A stretch of DNA of 64,000 nucleotides. It comes from Ga0077536 sp035325705. GTDB lineage: Bacteria; Pseudomonadota; Gammaproteobacteria; Ga0077536. Numbering within the stretch: the stretch's first letter is position 1; each line of letters opens with the position of its first letter. The DNA lies in NCBI GenBank assembly GCA_035325705.1, contig DAOKZI010000005.1, forward strand, positions 124,001 to 188,000, given 5' to 3'. Of this stretch, positions 1-8,106 are shown in pieces. The notes beneath the pieces were generated by a model. The model ran no database searches and had not been told where the DNA came from. It saw only the letters and a program-made list of their open reading frames with translations. A program made the translations under genes and the position numbers.

Positions 1-1
1 C

Positions 2-148
2 CGCGAGCTGACTCAGGCCGGGTTCGACGCGGCGATCGCCGCCGCGATCGATGCCGGCAGAATCGCCTACGCCAGCGGAGAGCCGCAGGCGCAGATGCGC
101 GAGTTCCTGGCGCGGCGGACGGCGAAGCGAGACTCGCCGCTCGAATGA
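2..148 (+). CDS. C-terminal fragment of a probable enoyl-CoA hydratase/isomerase
   Basis: An open frame enters from the left edge and stops at TGA 146-148, giving 48 residues. The end (QMREFLARRTAKR, after an alanine-rich helix) resembles the closing helix of crotonase-fold enzymes, where a phrase like 'reg..AFlekR' is common. The catalytic part lies outside the window, so function rests on this short tail and on the many acyl-CoA genes nearby. Any protein with an amphipathic C-terminal helix could look similar. Confidence 0.45.
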   Translation, partial: RELTQAGFDAAIAAAIDAGRIAYASGEPQAQMREFLARRTAKRDSPLE

Positions 149-230
149 GGAAAAGACATCGAGCGCGAGGGAGATCTCGGGATACGAAAAGCTCGCGCCC
201 CGAGAAAGGAGAGCGCGCGTAATCTCCTGC

Positions 231-659
231 TCAAGCGCGCGACGGAAGACGCCAGAGATAGACGGCCAACACCAGCCCGAACAGCGCGAGCGCGACTTGC
301 GCGGGCCGGTAGGGCACGAAGAACACCGTCGACACTGCGAGCGTGACGGCCATCGTGAGGATGGCGATCCATTTCGTGCGCCGGCGCACACTGCGATGCT
401 CCTCCCATTCACGCACGGTGGACCCGAGCAGCGGGTGCGCGAGCAGCCAGGCGTGGAAACGCTCGGACGAGCGCGCGAAGCAGGCGGCCGCGAGCAGCAT
501 GAACGGGGTGGTCGGCAACAGGGGCAGGAAGATGCCGGCGATGCCGAGCGCGACGCTGGTGAAGCCGCAAAGGAGCAAAATCAGGCGGATCTCGCGCCGG
601 TGGTGTCTGCGCTGTCGGAGTCGCGGCGAACCGTTCATGGACGAATGCTCGATGGGCAT
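231..659 (-). CDS. DUF454 (YbaN-like) inner membrane protein
   Basis: A small membrane protein of about 142 residues. After a basic N-terminus it has a hydrophobic stretch (LLLCGFTSVALGIAGIFLPL), then the family hallmark LPTTPFMLLAAACFARSSER, a short soluble part with HAWLLAHPLLG, and two more hydrophobic segments at the C-terminus. This is the usual order and length of YbaN/DUF454 proteins, whose function is not established. The start at 659 gives 142 residues; an internal ATG at 638 would give 135. Neither has a clear ribosome binding site. It is transcribed away from the EthD gene. Confidence 0.85.
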   Translation of the reverse strand: MPIEHSSMNGSPRLRQRRHHRREIRLILLLCGFTSVALGIAGIFLPLLPTTPFMLLAAACFARSSERFHAWLLAHPLLGSTVREWEEHRSVRRRTKWIAILTMAVTLAVSTVFFVPYRPAQVALALFGLVLAVYLWRLPSRA

Positions 660-751
660 GAATTCATTGTCCGGCCTAGCCCGAGCGGCTGTCGACGGCG
701 ATCGGCCGCGCGCAGTTCGTAGGTTGTCGTGAAAGAGGGGCGCCCCGTTCT

Positions 752-911
752 CGTAGCCCGGGTGCAGCGGAGCGAACCCGGGATCGGGCATGCCCGATAC
801 GCGATGGCTTTCGGCCCTGCGCGGCACGTACCGCGCCGGGTCTTCTCGGATGCATGGAGGACGGTGGGCGCGGATCCCGGGTTCCGCGCTGCGCGCTCCA
901 CCCGGGCTACG
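752..911. repeat. REP-like inverted repeat element (family A)
   Basis: The left arm at 752-783 (CGTAGCCCGGGTGCAGCGG and on) and the right arm at 874-911 are imperfect inverted copies, ending in CCCGGGCTACG. Related copies occur at 12.4, 14.6, 52.4, 58.6 and 62.8-63.1 kb. This one lies in the 315-base divergent gap between the DUF454 and EthD genes, the only family A copy here that is not between convergent genes. No gene is visible in the gap. Confidence 0.8.
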
Positions 912-974
912 GGCCACGGGCAAAATGAACCCGTCGCCTTTACACTCGAAGCAATCGTCTTGGAGGTCCGTGAC

Positions 975-1796
975 ATGTTTCGCCTCGTCCATCTCATCCG
1001 CCGCCGTCCCGGCCTCTCGAGCGCGGCGTTCCGTGAAGCCTGGCTGTCCGCGCATGGGCCTTTGGTCGCCGCGCACGCGGTGAGCCTGGGGATCCGGCGC
1101 TACGTGCAGACGCACGTCCTTCATGAGGATCCCTTCGGCAAGCTGCTGCAGTCCACGTACGGGACGGCGACGGAGCTCTACGACGGCCTGTCCGAATTCT
1201 GGTTCGAGGATCGCGAGCTGCTCGCGACGCGCCTGCGTTCACCCGCGGGACGGCAGGCGATGGCGGCACTGCTGGAGGACGAACGGCGCTTCATCGATCA
1301 CGCCCGCTCGCCGCTGTGGTTCGCCATCGAAATACCGCAGCTCGGGCCCAGCGGCCACACGGTGGCGCGGGAAACCTCGTCGATCGTCAAGTGGATCGCG
1401 CCGCTGTCGAAGCCGGTGCACTTGACGTCGGCGCAGGCCCGCACGCACTGGCTCATCAATCACGGGCCGCTGGTGCGCGAGCAGGCGAGCGTGGTGCCGA
1501 TGCTGCGCTATGCGCAGCTCCATCGCTTCGACGATCCCTTGTCCGAGGAGCTGAACGCCGCGCGCGGCGGCGCGAGCAGCGCCTGCTATGGGCACGCCGA
1601 GCTGTGGTTCGATCGCCAGGCGCTCAACGCCGCGTCCGGGCCGGAGGTCGATCACGCGTTCGGATTGTTCGTCGAGGACTGCAAGCTGTTCATCGATCTC
1701 CCGCAGTCGCACTTCATGGTCGGCAAGGAGCACGTGCTCGTCGATGAGCCGCTCGTCGTGCGGCCGCTGCCGCGGCCCGGGCTCGAACTGTGCTGA
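975..1796 (+). CDS. Tandem EthD-domain protein
   Basis: A 273-residue protein made of two EthD-like ferredoxin-fold units. The first begins FRLVHLIRRRPGLSSAAFREAW and has AHGPLV and a FWFEDRE strand. The second begins SIVKWIAPLSKP, with NHGPLVREQA and AELWFDRQA. EthD proteins accompany several degradation pathways, and some act on small aromatic or alicyclic substrates, but most have no known reaction. The ATG at 975 follows TGGAGG with about 7 bases spacing, which decides the start over the longer open frame. It is convergent with the SDR gene. Confidence 0.85.
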   Translation: MFRLVHLIRRRPGLSSAAFREAWLSAHGPLVAAHAVSLGIRRYVQTHVLHEDPFGKLLQSTYGTATELYDGLSEFWFEDRELLATRLRSPAGRQAMAALLEDERRFIDHARSPLWFAIEIPQLGPSGHTVARETSSIVKWIAPLSKPVHLTSAQARTHWLINHGPLVREQASVVPMLRYAQLHRFDDPLSEELNAARGGASSACYGHAELWFDRQALNAASGPEVDHAFGLFVEDCKLFIDLPQSHFMVGKEHVLVDEPLVVRPLPRPGLELC

Positions 1797-1860
1797 AGGC
1801 CGCGGCCGGGCGCGCGCGGCTCGCTGCGTGACGGAAAACGGCCCGAAATAAATCCGTCCT

Positions 1861-2628
1861 TTACAGCCGCGCGAGATACCCGCCGTCGACGACCAGATCG
1901 ATGCCGCTGATCCACGCCGCCTCGTCGGAGGCGAGGAACAGCGCGGCGTTCGCGATGTCGGCGGGCTGACCTACGCGGCCTAGCGGATACAAGTGCAGGA
2001 ACTGCGCGGCCACCACTTCGTCCCAAGTTTCGCCGGGCTTGAGCCGGCTGCGGCTGAGCTCGGTTTCGACCAGGCCCGGCAGGATGCTGTTGGCGCGTAT
2101 GCCGTGGCGGCCGTAGTCATTGGCGATGCTGCGCGCGAAGTTCACGAGACCGGCCTTGGAGGCGCTGTAGGAACAGGCGCTGGGCTGGCCGCGCAGCGCG
2201 GAGATCGACGCGATGTTGACGATCGCCCCGCCACCCCCTGCGATCATCGGCGGAAGCGCCTCGTGGCACATCAGGAACACCGCGCGCAGATTGATGTCCA
2301 TCACGCGGTCCCACTCTTCGACGCTCATCTCGACGCAGGGTTTGCGGATCACGGCCCCGGCGCTGTTGACCAGCACGTCGAGGCGGCCCCAGCGCGCGAT
2401 CACCTCGCGCACGCAGCTCGCCGCGAACGCCGGCAGCGTGATGTCGCCGGTGATGGCGCAGGCGTCACCGCCGGCCGCGCGCGCGGCGGAGACCGTGTCT
2501 TCGAGCGCCTCGGCGCGACGGCCGACCACCGCGACGCGTGCGCCCTCGGCGCAGAAGCGTTCGGCGATCGCGCGGCCGAGCCCGCTGCCGCCGCCGGTCA
2601 CCAGACAAGTCTTGTGCTGCAGTCTCAT
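1861..2628 (-). CDS. Short-chain dehydrogenase/reductase (SDR)
   Basis: A 255-residue classical SDR. It shows the cofactor motif TGGGSGLG near residues 11-18, NSAG in the middle, the catalytic Ser in NIASISA, YSASK as the catalytic Tyr/Lys motif, and a C-terminus ending in GIDLVVDGGY. The basic residues after the second strand (VVGRRAEA) suggest NADP(H), by inference. GAGGAG sits about 9 bases before the ATG. It lies 44 bases after the ligase stop and so is the second gene of the operon from the minus-strand sigma-54 promoter at 4730-4745. The likely role is oxidation of a hydroxyacyl intermediate or alcohol in the same pathway; the substrate is unknown. Confidence 0.9.
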   Translation of the reverse strand: MRLQHKTCLVTGGGSGLGRAIAERFCAEGARVAVVGRRAEALEDTVSAARAAGGDACAITGDITLPAFAASCVREVIARWGRLDVLVNSAGAVIRKPCVEMSVEEWDRVMDINLRAVFLMCHEALPPMIAGGGGAIVNIASISALRGQPSACSYSASKAGLVNFARSIANDYGRHGIRANSILPGLVETELSRSRLKPGETWDEVVAAQFLHLYPLGRVGQPADIANAALFLASDEAAWISGIDLVVDGGYLARL

Positions 2629-2672
2629 GCGTGCGCTCTCCTCAGCGGCGCTTGCGCGCGGCGTATGCGGTT

Positions 2673-4667
2673 TCAGTCGAGCCGATAGTCGCGGCGTTCG
2701 CGGGCGAAGGCCACGAACCAGTCCAGCGCCGCGGCATCGGCCATCGCGTCCGCGCTCGCCACGACTTCGGGCGCCGCGCCGAGCAGCAGTTTGCGCACGG
2801 GCACTTCCATCTTCTTGCCCGTGCGCGTGTACGGGATCGCGGGAACGGCGTAGACGCGATCCGGTACGTGACGCGGCGAATACGCGCGCAGCGTCGCATT
2901 GATCTTGTCGGTCACGCCCGCGTCGAGCGCGCAGCCGGGCGCGAGCTTGACGAACAGCGGCATGAAGAAGCGCCCGCCCGGCAGATCGAGATTGACGATC
3001 AGGCTGTCCTCGACCTCGGGCAGCGCCTCCAGCGGGCGATAGATCTCGGCCGTGCCGATGCGCACGCCGTAGCGGTTCAGCGTCGAGTCCGAGCGCCCGC
3101 GCACGTAGCAGCCGCCGCGCTCGTTGATCATCAGGTAATCGCCGTGGCGCCACACGTCGGGATAGAGATCGAAATACGATTCGCGGTAGCGCGTGCCGTC
3201 CGGATCGTTCCAGAGATACAGCGGCATCGACGGCATCGGCTGACGCACCACCAGCTCACCGAGTTGGCCGATCGCGGGTTGGCCCTGCTCGTCGTAGGCC
3301 TGCACGTCGACCCCCAGCATGCGGACCTGAATCTCGCCCGCGTATACCGGCAGAACGATGCAGCCGCCGACGAAGCCGGAGGCGATGTCGGTACCGCCGC
3401 TGGTCGAGCTCACCCAGAGGTCCTCGCGCACGTTTTCGTAGAACCAGGCGAAATGCTCGGGCGAAACCGGGGAGCCCGTGCAGAACATGCCGCGCAGCGC
3501 CGACAGATCGTAGTCGCGCTTGGGCACGACCTTGTTCGCCATCATCAGCGAGACGTAAGCGGGGCTGGTGCCCATGAAGGTCGCACGGCTGCGCGCAGCG
3601 ACGCGCCACAGCGCGTCGAGATCGGGCGCGGTCGGGTTGCCGTCGTAGAACACGATGCTGCTGCCGGTCATCAGTGCGCCGACGAGGATGTTCCAGGTCA
3701 CCCAGCCGGTGGTCGAGAACAGAAAGGCCGTCGAGCTCGGTTTGAGATCGAAGTGCAGGCCGCAGACCTTGTGGAATTCGAGCACGATGCCGCCGTGGCC
3801 GTGCACGAAGGATTTCGGCAGGCCGGTCGTCCCCGACGAGTAGACGATCCACAGCGGATGATCGAAGGCGGTGTCCTCGAACGCGAAGTCCTCGGCCGGC
3901 ACCGCCGGCTCTTCACGCTGGATCGCGGACCAGTCGAGCGTGCCCGGGCGAGGTGAGAACGGCGCGCCGGCTTCGAGGTAGGGAACGGTCACCACATGCT
4001 CGATGCTCGGCATGCCGTCCAGCAGTTGCTGGACTTGCGGGCGGCGGTCGAAATCGTGCCCGCCGTAGCGGTAGCCGTCCACGGCGAAGAGCACCTTCGG
4101 CGTGATTTGCGCAAGGCGATCGAGCACGCTCGCCGTCCCGAAGTCCGGTGAACAACAGGACCACACCGCGCCGATGCTCGCGGTGGCGAGCAGCGCGATC
4201 GCGGTTTCCGGTATTGCCGGCATGTAGGCGACGACGCGATCGCCGGGCTGGACCCCGAGGCGGCGCAGGCGGGTCGCGAGGCGGCGCACCTGCTCGCCGA
4301 GCTCATCGAAGCTGACGTCCAGCGGTGCACGCAGCTCCGATTCGGCGTGGATGGCCCGCGCCCCCGGCCGCGCGGCGCGCAGGATCTCGCGCGCGAAGTT
4401 CACGCGCGCACCTGGGAACCAGCGCGCCCCGGGCATGCGGCGCTCGGCTAGCACGCATTCGTAAGGCGTGGACGAGGCCACGCCGTAGTATTCCCACAGG
4501 CATTCCCAGAACGCGGCGATGTCGTCCACCGACCACTGCCACAGCGCTCCGTAATCTGCGAAGTCGAGCCCGCGCCGGCGTCGCAGCCACTGCATGAAGG
4601 CAGTGATGTTCGCTGCCTCGATCACGGCCGCATCGGGCGTCCACAGCAGATCCCCTTCTCGAATCAT
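2673..4667 (-). CDS. Acetoacetyl-CoA synthetase-like acyl-CoA ligase
   Basis: A 664-residue ANL-superfamily ligase of the acetoacetate--CoA ligase type: an acetyl-CoA-synthetase-like N-terminal domain, then the AMP-binding core. The P-loop-like motif YSSGTTGLPKS is at residues 276-286, and the catalytic lysine region TRTGKKMEVPVRK near 614-626. The reaction is ATP-dependent thioesterification of acetoacetate or a related 3-oxo acid, giving AMP and PPi. The start is preceded by GGGAGGGCGG. A sigma-54 promoter lies about 63 bases upstream. Set in a catabolic operon with an SDR, it may act on a longer keto acid; family placement is firm, substrate is not. Confidence 0.9.
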   Translation of the reverse strand: MIREGDLLWTPDAAVIEAANITAFMQWLRRRRGLDFADYGALWQWSVDDIAAFWECLWEYYGVASSTPYECVLAERRMPGARWFPGARVNFAREILRAARPGARAIHAESELRAPLDVSFDELGEQVRRLATRLRRLGVQPGDRVVAYMPAIPETAIALLATASIGAVWSCCSPDFGTASVLDRLAQITPKVLFAVDGYRYGGHDFDRRPQVQQLLDGMPSIEHVVTVPYLEAGAPFSPRPGTLDWSAIQREEPAVPAEDFAFEDTAFDHPLWIVYSSGTTGLPKSFVHGHGGIVLEFHKVCGLHFDLKPSSTAFLFSTTGWVTWNILVGALMTGSSIVFYDGNPTAPDLDALWRVAARSRATFMGTSPAYVSLMMANKVVPKRDYDLSALRGMFCTGSPVSPEHFAWFYENVREDLWVSSTSGGTDIASGFVGGCIVLPVYAGEIQVRMLGVDVQAYDEQGQPAIGQLGELVVRQPMPSMPLYLWNDPDGTRYRESYFDLYPDVWRHGDYLMINERGGCYVRGRSDSTLNRYGVRIGTAEIYRPLEALPEVEDSLIVNLDLPGGRFFMPLFVKLAPGCALDAGVTDKINATLRAYSPRHVPDRVYAVPAIPYTRTGKKMEVPVRKLLLGAAPEVVASADAMADAAALDWFVAFARERRDYRLD

Positions 4668-4729
4668 TCCGCCCTCCCGTTAGGCAATGGCCGCCGCGCG
4701 CGGCGCTTCACGTCCGTCGATCAAGCGGG

Positions 4730-4745
4730 AGCAACTTACATGCCA
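4730..4745 (-). promoter_or_regulatory. Sigma-54 promoter for the ligase-SDR operon
   Basis: On the minus strand the sequence is TGGCATGTAAGTTGCT. GG and GC are exactly 10 bases apart, and the match to TGGCACGNNNNTTGCW is broken only at the sixth base. It lies in the 102-base gap between the activator gene and the ligase start, which leaves a leader of about 53 bases if initiation is 12 bases past the GC. Confidence 0.8.
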
Positions 4746-4769
4746 CGCAAGAACGATGCGTGATCTGCC

Positions 4770-6731
4770 TCATCCTCGTGGAGCATCGACACCGAATTCC
4801 TTCAGTTTGCGATAGAGCGTGCTGCGCGAGATGCCGAGCTCGCGCGCGGCCTCGACGATGTTGTGACCGTGGCGGGCGAGGGCTTCGATGATCGCATCGT
4901 GCTCCCTCTGCGCGAGCGTGCGCACCGTCGTGTCCGCGCGCTGCCCGGGCGCGGATCGCTCGCCGCCGTGGCCGAAGTCTTCCGGCAGATCCGCCAGAGT
5001 GAGGACGGGCTGCCGGCTCAGGATGTACATGCTTTCGACGATACCGCGCAGCTCCCGCACGTTGCCGGGCCACGGATGGCTGACCATCGCGTGCATCAGT
5101 TCGCCGGCCACCGTCTTGCTGCCGAGGCCGTACAGATCCTGCATTTCGCGCAGAAACGTATGGACCAGCAAGGCGATGTCGCCCGGGCGCTCGCGCAGGG
5201 GCGGCAGCTTGAGGCTCAACACCTTGAGACGGTAGAACAAGTCCAGGCGGAAAGTCCCGGCGCCGACGTCGCGCTCCAGATCGCGGTTGGTCGCGGCGAT
5301 CACGCGCACCTCGACGCTGCGCTCCTGGTTGCCGCCGATGCGCACCACAACGCGCTCCTGCAGCACGCGCAGCAGTTGCACCTGGATGTCGACCGAGAGA
5401 TCGCCGATTTCGTCGAGGAACAGCGTCCCCCCGTGTGCTTCCTCGAACTTGCCGCGCCGTCCGCGCGCGGAAGCGCCGGTGAAGGCCCCGGCCTCGTAGC
5501 CGAGCAGCTCGCTGGCGGCGAGCTCTTTCGTCAAGGTGCCGCAGTTGAGCGCGACGAAGGGTCCCGCCGCGAACGCCGAGGCGGCATGCAGGGCGCGGGC
5601 GAACACCTCCTTGCCGCTGCCCGTCTCGCCGGTGAGCAGCACGGGCGCCGAGGTCCGCGCCATGCGATCGGCGCGTCGCACGGTCTCTAGCAAGCCGGGA
5701 TTCGCCTCGACCAGGGCGCGGAAGGGCGGCGATAGCTCGTCGTGATCGGCATGCGCCGGCGTCGCGAGCCCGTTGCGCGGCACGAAGCGGCGGCTGCGGC
5801 CGAGCACGACGACGCCGCCTTCCCAAGGCTCGGGCGCGGGGATCCCGGACGCGGGCTCCGCCGGCGCGTTGTCGGGATAAGGGATCCAGTCCTGCACGAG
5901 CAGGCCGCAGTCCTCCGCGAGCCGCGGCCGGCCCGAGTCCATCGCGAGCGCGCTCGGCAGGGTCTCGGTCAGCGCGCGCAGGCGCTCGGTGGCGGTGACG
6001 ACGCCGCCTCTGCGATCGACCAGCAACGCTGGCTGCGTACGCCACTCGGCCGGCAAATTGCGATACCAGTCCAGGAGCTGCACCGAGTGCGCGAGCTGCA
6101 GCAAGTGCAGCGAATGCTCGATCTGCTGTGCCGCGGTGATGGCGAGCGCGAGCGTATGGTGATCGCTCAAGCCGCCGATGCTCGTCACGTCCAGCAGGCC
6201 CAGCAGGGTGCCGTCGTTCAAGTCGCGGATCGGCGCGGCCGCGCAGTCCCAGATCTTGGCCGCCACGCAGTAGTGCTCCACGCTGCGCACGATGGTCGGC
6301 TGGTTCATCGCCAGCGTGGTGGCGACGGCGTTGGTGCCGGCGGATGCTTCGCTCCAGTCGTAGCCGACTCCAACCCCTTTGCGCAAGGCGTTGTCGACGA
6401 GCTCGGGCGGGCCGAACACCGCGAGCTCGATGCCTTCCCGGCTCACGAGGACCAGGATGCACTCGCTCCTGGCGAGGGTGTCGGCGAGCAAGTTCCAGGC
6501 GTGCCGGGTCGCTCTCAGCAGCGCGGCGTTTTCGCGCAGCACTGCTTCGAGCTTGGTGTCGTCGCCGACGTGGGCGGCGCGATTCGAATACGGATCCATG
6601 CCGCGCTCATGGCAGCGCCGCCAGGATTCGTGGATATAGGAGCGAACGCTGTTGGGATCCGCGGCTCGACCTGCGATCACGGCTGCCCAGGCTTGCTCCA
6701 CCCGTTGCCGATCCAGATCCATGTTCGTCAT
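4770..6731 (-). CDS. Sigma-54-dependent enhancer-binding activator, AcoR type
   Basis: A 653-residue transcription activator. The N-terminal half is a GAF-type sensory region like that of AcoR. The AAA+ domain has Walker A GETGSGKE, the sigma-54 contact loop GAFTGA and Walker B TLFLDEIGD, and the C-terminus has a Fis-type helix-turn-helix (NIVEAARELGISRSTLYRKL). Presence of GAFTGA means it should truly work with sigma-54. I chose ATG 6731; the open frame reaches ATG 6767, only 6 bases from a palindrome, and ATG 6722 is also possible. Promoters of sigma-54 type lie on both sides of the gene, so it probably controls both flanking operons in response to a pathway metabolite. Confidence 0.93.
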   Translation of the reverse strand: MTNMDLDRQRVEQAWAAVIAGRAADPNSVRSYIHESWRRCHERGMDPYSNRAAHVGDDTKLEAVLRENAALLRATRHAWNLLADTLARSECILVLVSREGIELAVFGPPELVDNALRKGVGVGYDWSEASAGTNAVATTLAMNQPTIVRSVEHYCVAAKIWDCAAAPIRDLNDGTLLGLLDVTSIGGLSDHHTLALAITAAQQIEHSLHLLQLAHSVQLLDWYRNLPAEWRTQPALLVDRRGGVVTATERLRALTETLPSALAMDSGRPRLAEDCGLLVQDWIPYPDNAPAEPASGIPAPEPWEGGVVVLGRSRRFVPRNGLATPAHADHDELSPPFRALVEANPGLLETVRRADRMARTSAPVLLTGETGSGKEVFARALHAASAFAAGPFVALNCGTLTKELAASELLGYEAGAFTGASARGRRGKFEEAHGGTLFLDEIGDLSVDIQVQLLRVLQERVVVRIGGNQERSVEVRVIAATNRDLERDVGAGTFRLDLFYRLKVLSLKLPPLRERPGDIALLVHTFLREMQDLYGLGSKTVAGELMHAMVSHPWPGNVRELRGIVESMYILSRQPVLTLADLPEDFGHGGERSAPGQRADTTVRTLAQREHDAIIEALARHGHNIVEAARELGISRSTLYRKLKEFGVDAPRG

Positions 6732-6773
6732 CCGCGTCCGATCATGCCTTGCGAGGCCCTGCCGCATTTCATT

Positions 6774-6792
6774 TTGAGACTCGCGGTCTCAA
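6774..6792. promoter_or_regulatory. Palindromic candidate upstream activating site
   Basis: TTGAGAC-TCGCG-GTCTCAA is a perfect 7-base inverted repeat with a 5-base spacer. It lies 107-125 bases upstream of the -24 element at 6899, the usual distance for an enhancer-binding protein site, and just upstream of the activator gene, so binding there could also affect the activator's own transcription. The site assignment is inferred from position and symmetry. Confidence 0.6.
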
Positions 6793-6898
6793 TTTAGGAC
6801 ATTCGATCCGAAGCCGAGGCGCCTCGCTGCAGGCTGCGTCTCGCGCCTGTCCCCGGCCCGGCTCGAAAATTTTCGCCTTTGCCCCTGCGCGACTTGCG

Positions 6899-6914
6899 TG
6901 GCACAAGCGTTGCT
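6899..6914 (+). promoter_or_regulatory. Sigma-54 promoter for the LLM/FAD/cytochrome operon
   Basis: TGGCACAAGCGTTGCT matches TGGCACGNNNNTTGCW at every fixed base except the seventh, with GG and GC 10 bases apart. Initiation would fall near 6925, giving a leader of about 150 bases before the ATG at 7075. It is the plus-strand partner of the promoter at 4730-4745. Confidence 0.85.
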
Positions 6915-7074
6915 CTTCACTGCTGCGAAGGGTGAGCGCGTCGCATCCGGCGCATCGCCCGGACGGGCATCGTAACGTGCCCGACCTGCCGCGGCGAGGC
7001 CCCTGCGCGGGCCGCCGCTCGAGCTCGGTTCACGATGCCTCACGGGCAACGACGATGAAGGAGGAAGCGCAATC

Positions 7075-8061
7075 ATGAAACCCGCACTTTATCTGCCCAA
7101 CTTCAGGGACAAGATCACCGTCGAGGAGATCGACGCATTTGCTGCGGTCGCAGAAGAGCTCGAATTCGACTCGATCTGGGTGCTCGACCGCATCGCGGTC
7201 CCCGAGGCCTCGGACCGCGGGGAACTGAAAAAATCCTTTGGCTTCATCTCCGAGTTCGGGCGCTCGCTGCCGGTCTCCTCGCACGCCGAGTATCTGCACG
7301 CGATGCCGCTCGTGCCCTATCTCGCCGCGATCACGAAGAAGATCCGCATCGGCACCAGCGTGATCGTGACGCCCCTGCGTGCCTCCGCGGTCATGGCGGC
7401 GGAAATGGCGACCTGGGATCAACTCTCGCGCGGACGCATCAACGTCGGCATCGGCTCGGGCTGGATGCCGGAAGAATTCGAAACGGCCAGCGCAGGCCAT
7501 CTCTACGCCAAGCGCAATCTCCACGTGCGCGAGACGATCGAGATCATGAAAGGGATCTGGACCCAGCCGCTCTTCGAATACCACGGCGAGCTGAATTCCT
7601 TCCAGAAATGCGGGTTCGGCACCAAGCCCGTACAGCGGCCGCATCCGCCGCTCTATTTCGGCGGTATCGGCAAGCCGGAAATCGCCGCCGAGATGATCTC
7701 GAAATACGGCCTGCAGGGCTGGATCGGCGCGCTGGATCCGCCGGAGGCGATCGCGAACTGGCGCACTGCGATCGCCGGCGAGCTCGCGCGGCTCGGCAGC
7801 CCGAAGGCGATCGACGGCCTCGAGCTCGCGAGTCAGTTTCCGTTCCAGATCACCAAAGAAAAAACCGATCAGACGCCGCGCGGCAAGATGTCCTCGAATC
7901 TGGTCGGCACGGCCGCCCAGATCACCGACAACCTCAAGCGCTACAGGGACGCCGGCTTGACGATGGCGCTGTTCTGGCCGCCGTTCTCGGGGGTCACGAG
8001 CGCGGAGAGCATCGATCACCTGAAGCGGTTGCGCCAGGAGATCTGGCCGAAGATCGAGTGA
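7075..8061 (+). CDS. LLM-class flavin-dependent oxidoreductase
   Basis: A 328-residue luciferase-like (bacterial luciferase superfamily) protein in TIM-barrel form. Recognisable parts are the N-terminal strand PALYLPNF, the stretch IRIGTSVIVTPLR near residue 100, LSRGRINVGIGSGWMPEEF near 120-138 and the ending VTSAESIDHLKRL. Members use reduced FMN or F420 for monooxygenation or hydride transfer. The ATG follows AAGGAGGAA. It is the first gene after the sigma-54 promoter and probably starts attack on the pathway substrate. The sequence does not show which cofactor is used. A distant relative is encoded at 32674-33531. Confidence 0.88.
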   Translation: MKPALYLPNFRDKITVEEIDAFAAVAEELEFDSIWVLDRIAVPEASDRGELKKSFGFISEFGRSLPVSSHAEYLHAMPLVPYLAAITKKIRIGTSVIVTPLRASAVMAAEMATWDQLSRGRINVGIGSGWMPEEFETASAGHLYAKRNLHVRETIEIMKGIWTQPLFEYHGELNSFQKCGFGTKPVQRPHPPLYFGGIGKPEIAAEMISKYGLQGWIGALDPPEAIANWRTAIAGELARLGSPKAIDGLELASQFPFQITKEKTDQTPRGKMSSNLVGTAAQITDNLKRYRDAGLTMALFWPPFSGVTSAESIDHLKRLRQEIWPKIE

Positions 8062-8106
8062 TGTCTTTCGTGTGATCCGAGTCGAATACGCAGAAGGGAT
8101 TAGACC

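Noticed and set aside
4708..6462. A long minus-strand frame within the sigma-54 activator gene
   Set aside because: Same strand, other frame; it has arginine-rich, low-complexity sequence, while the activator frame holds Walker, GAFTGA and Fis motifs.
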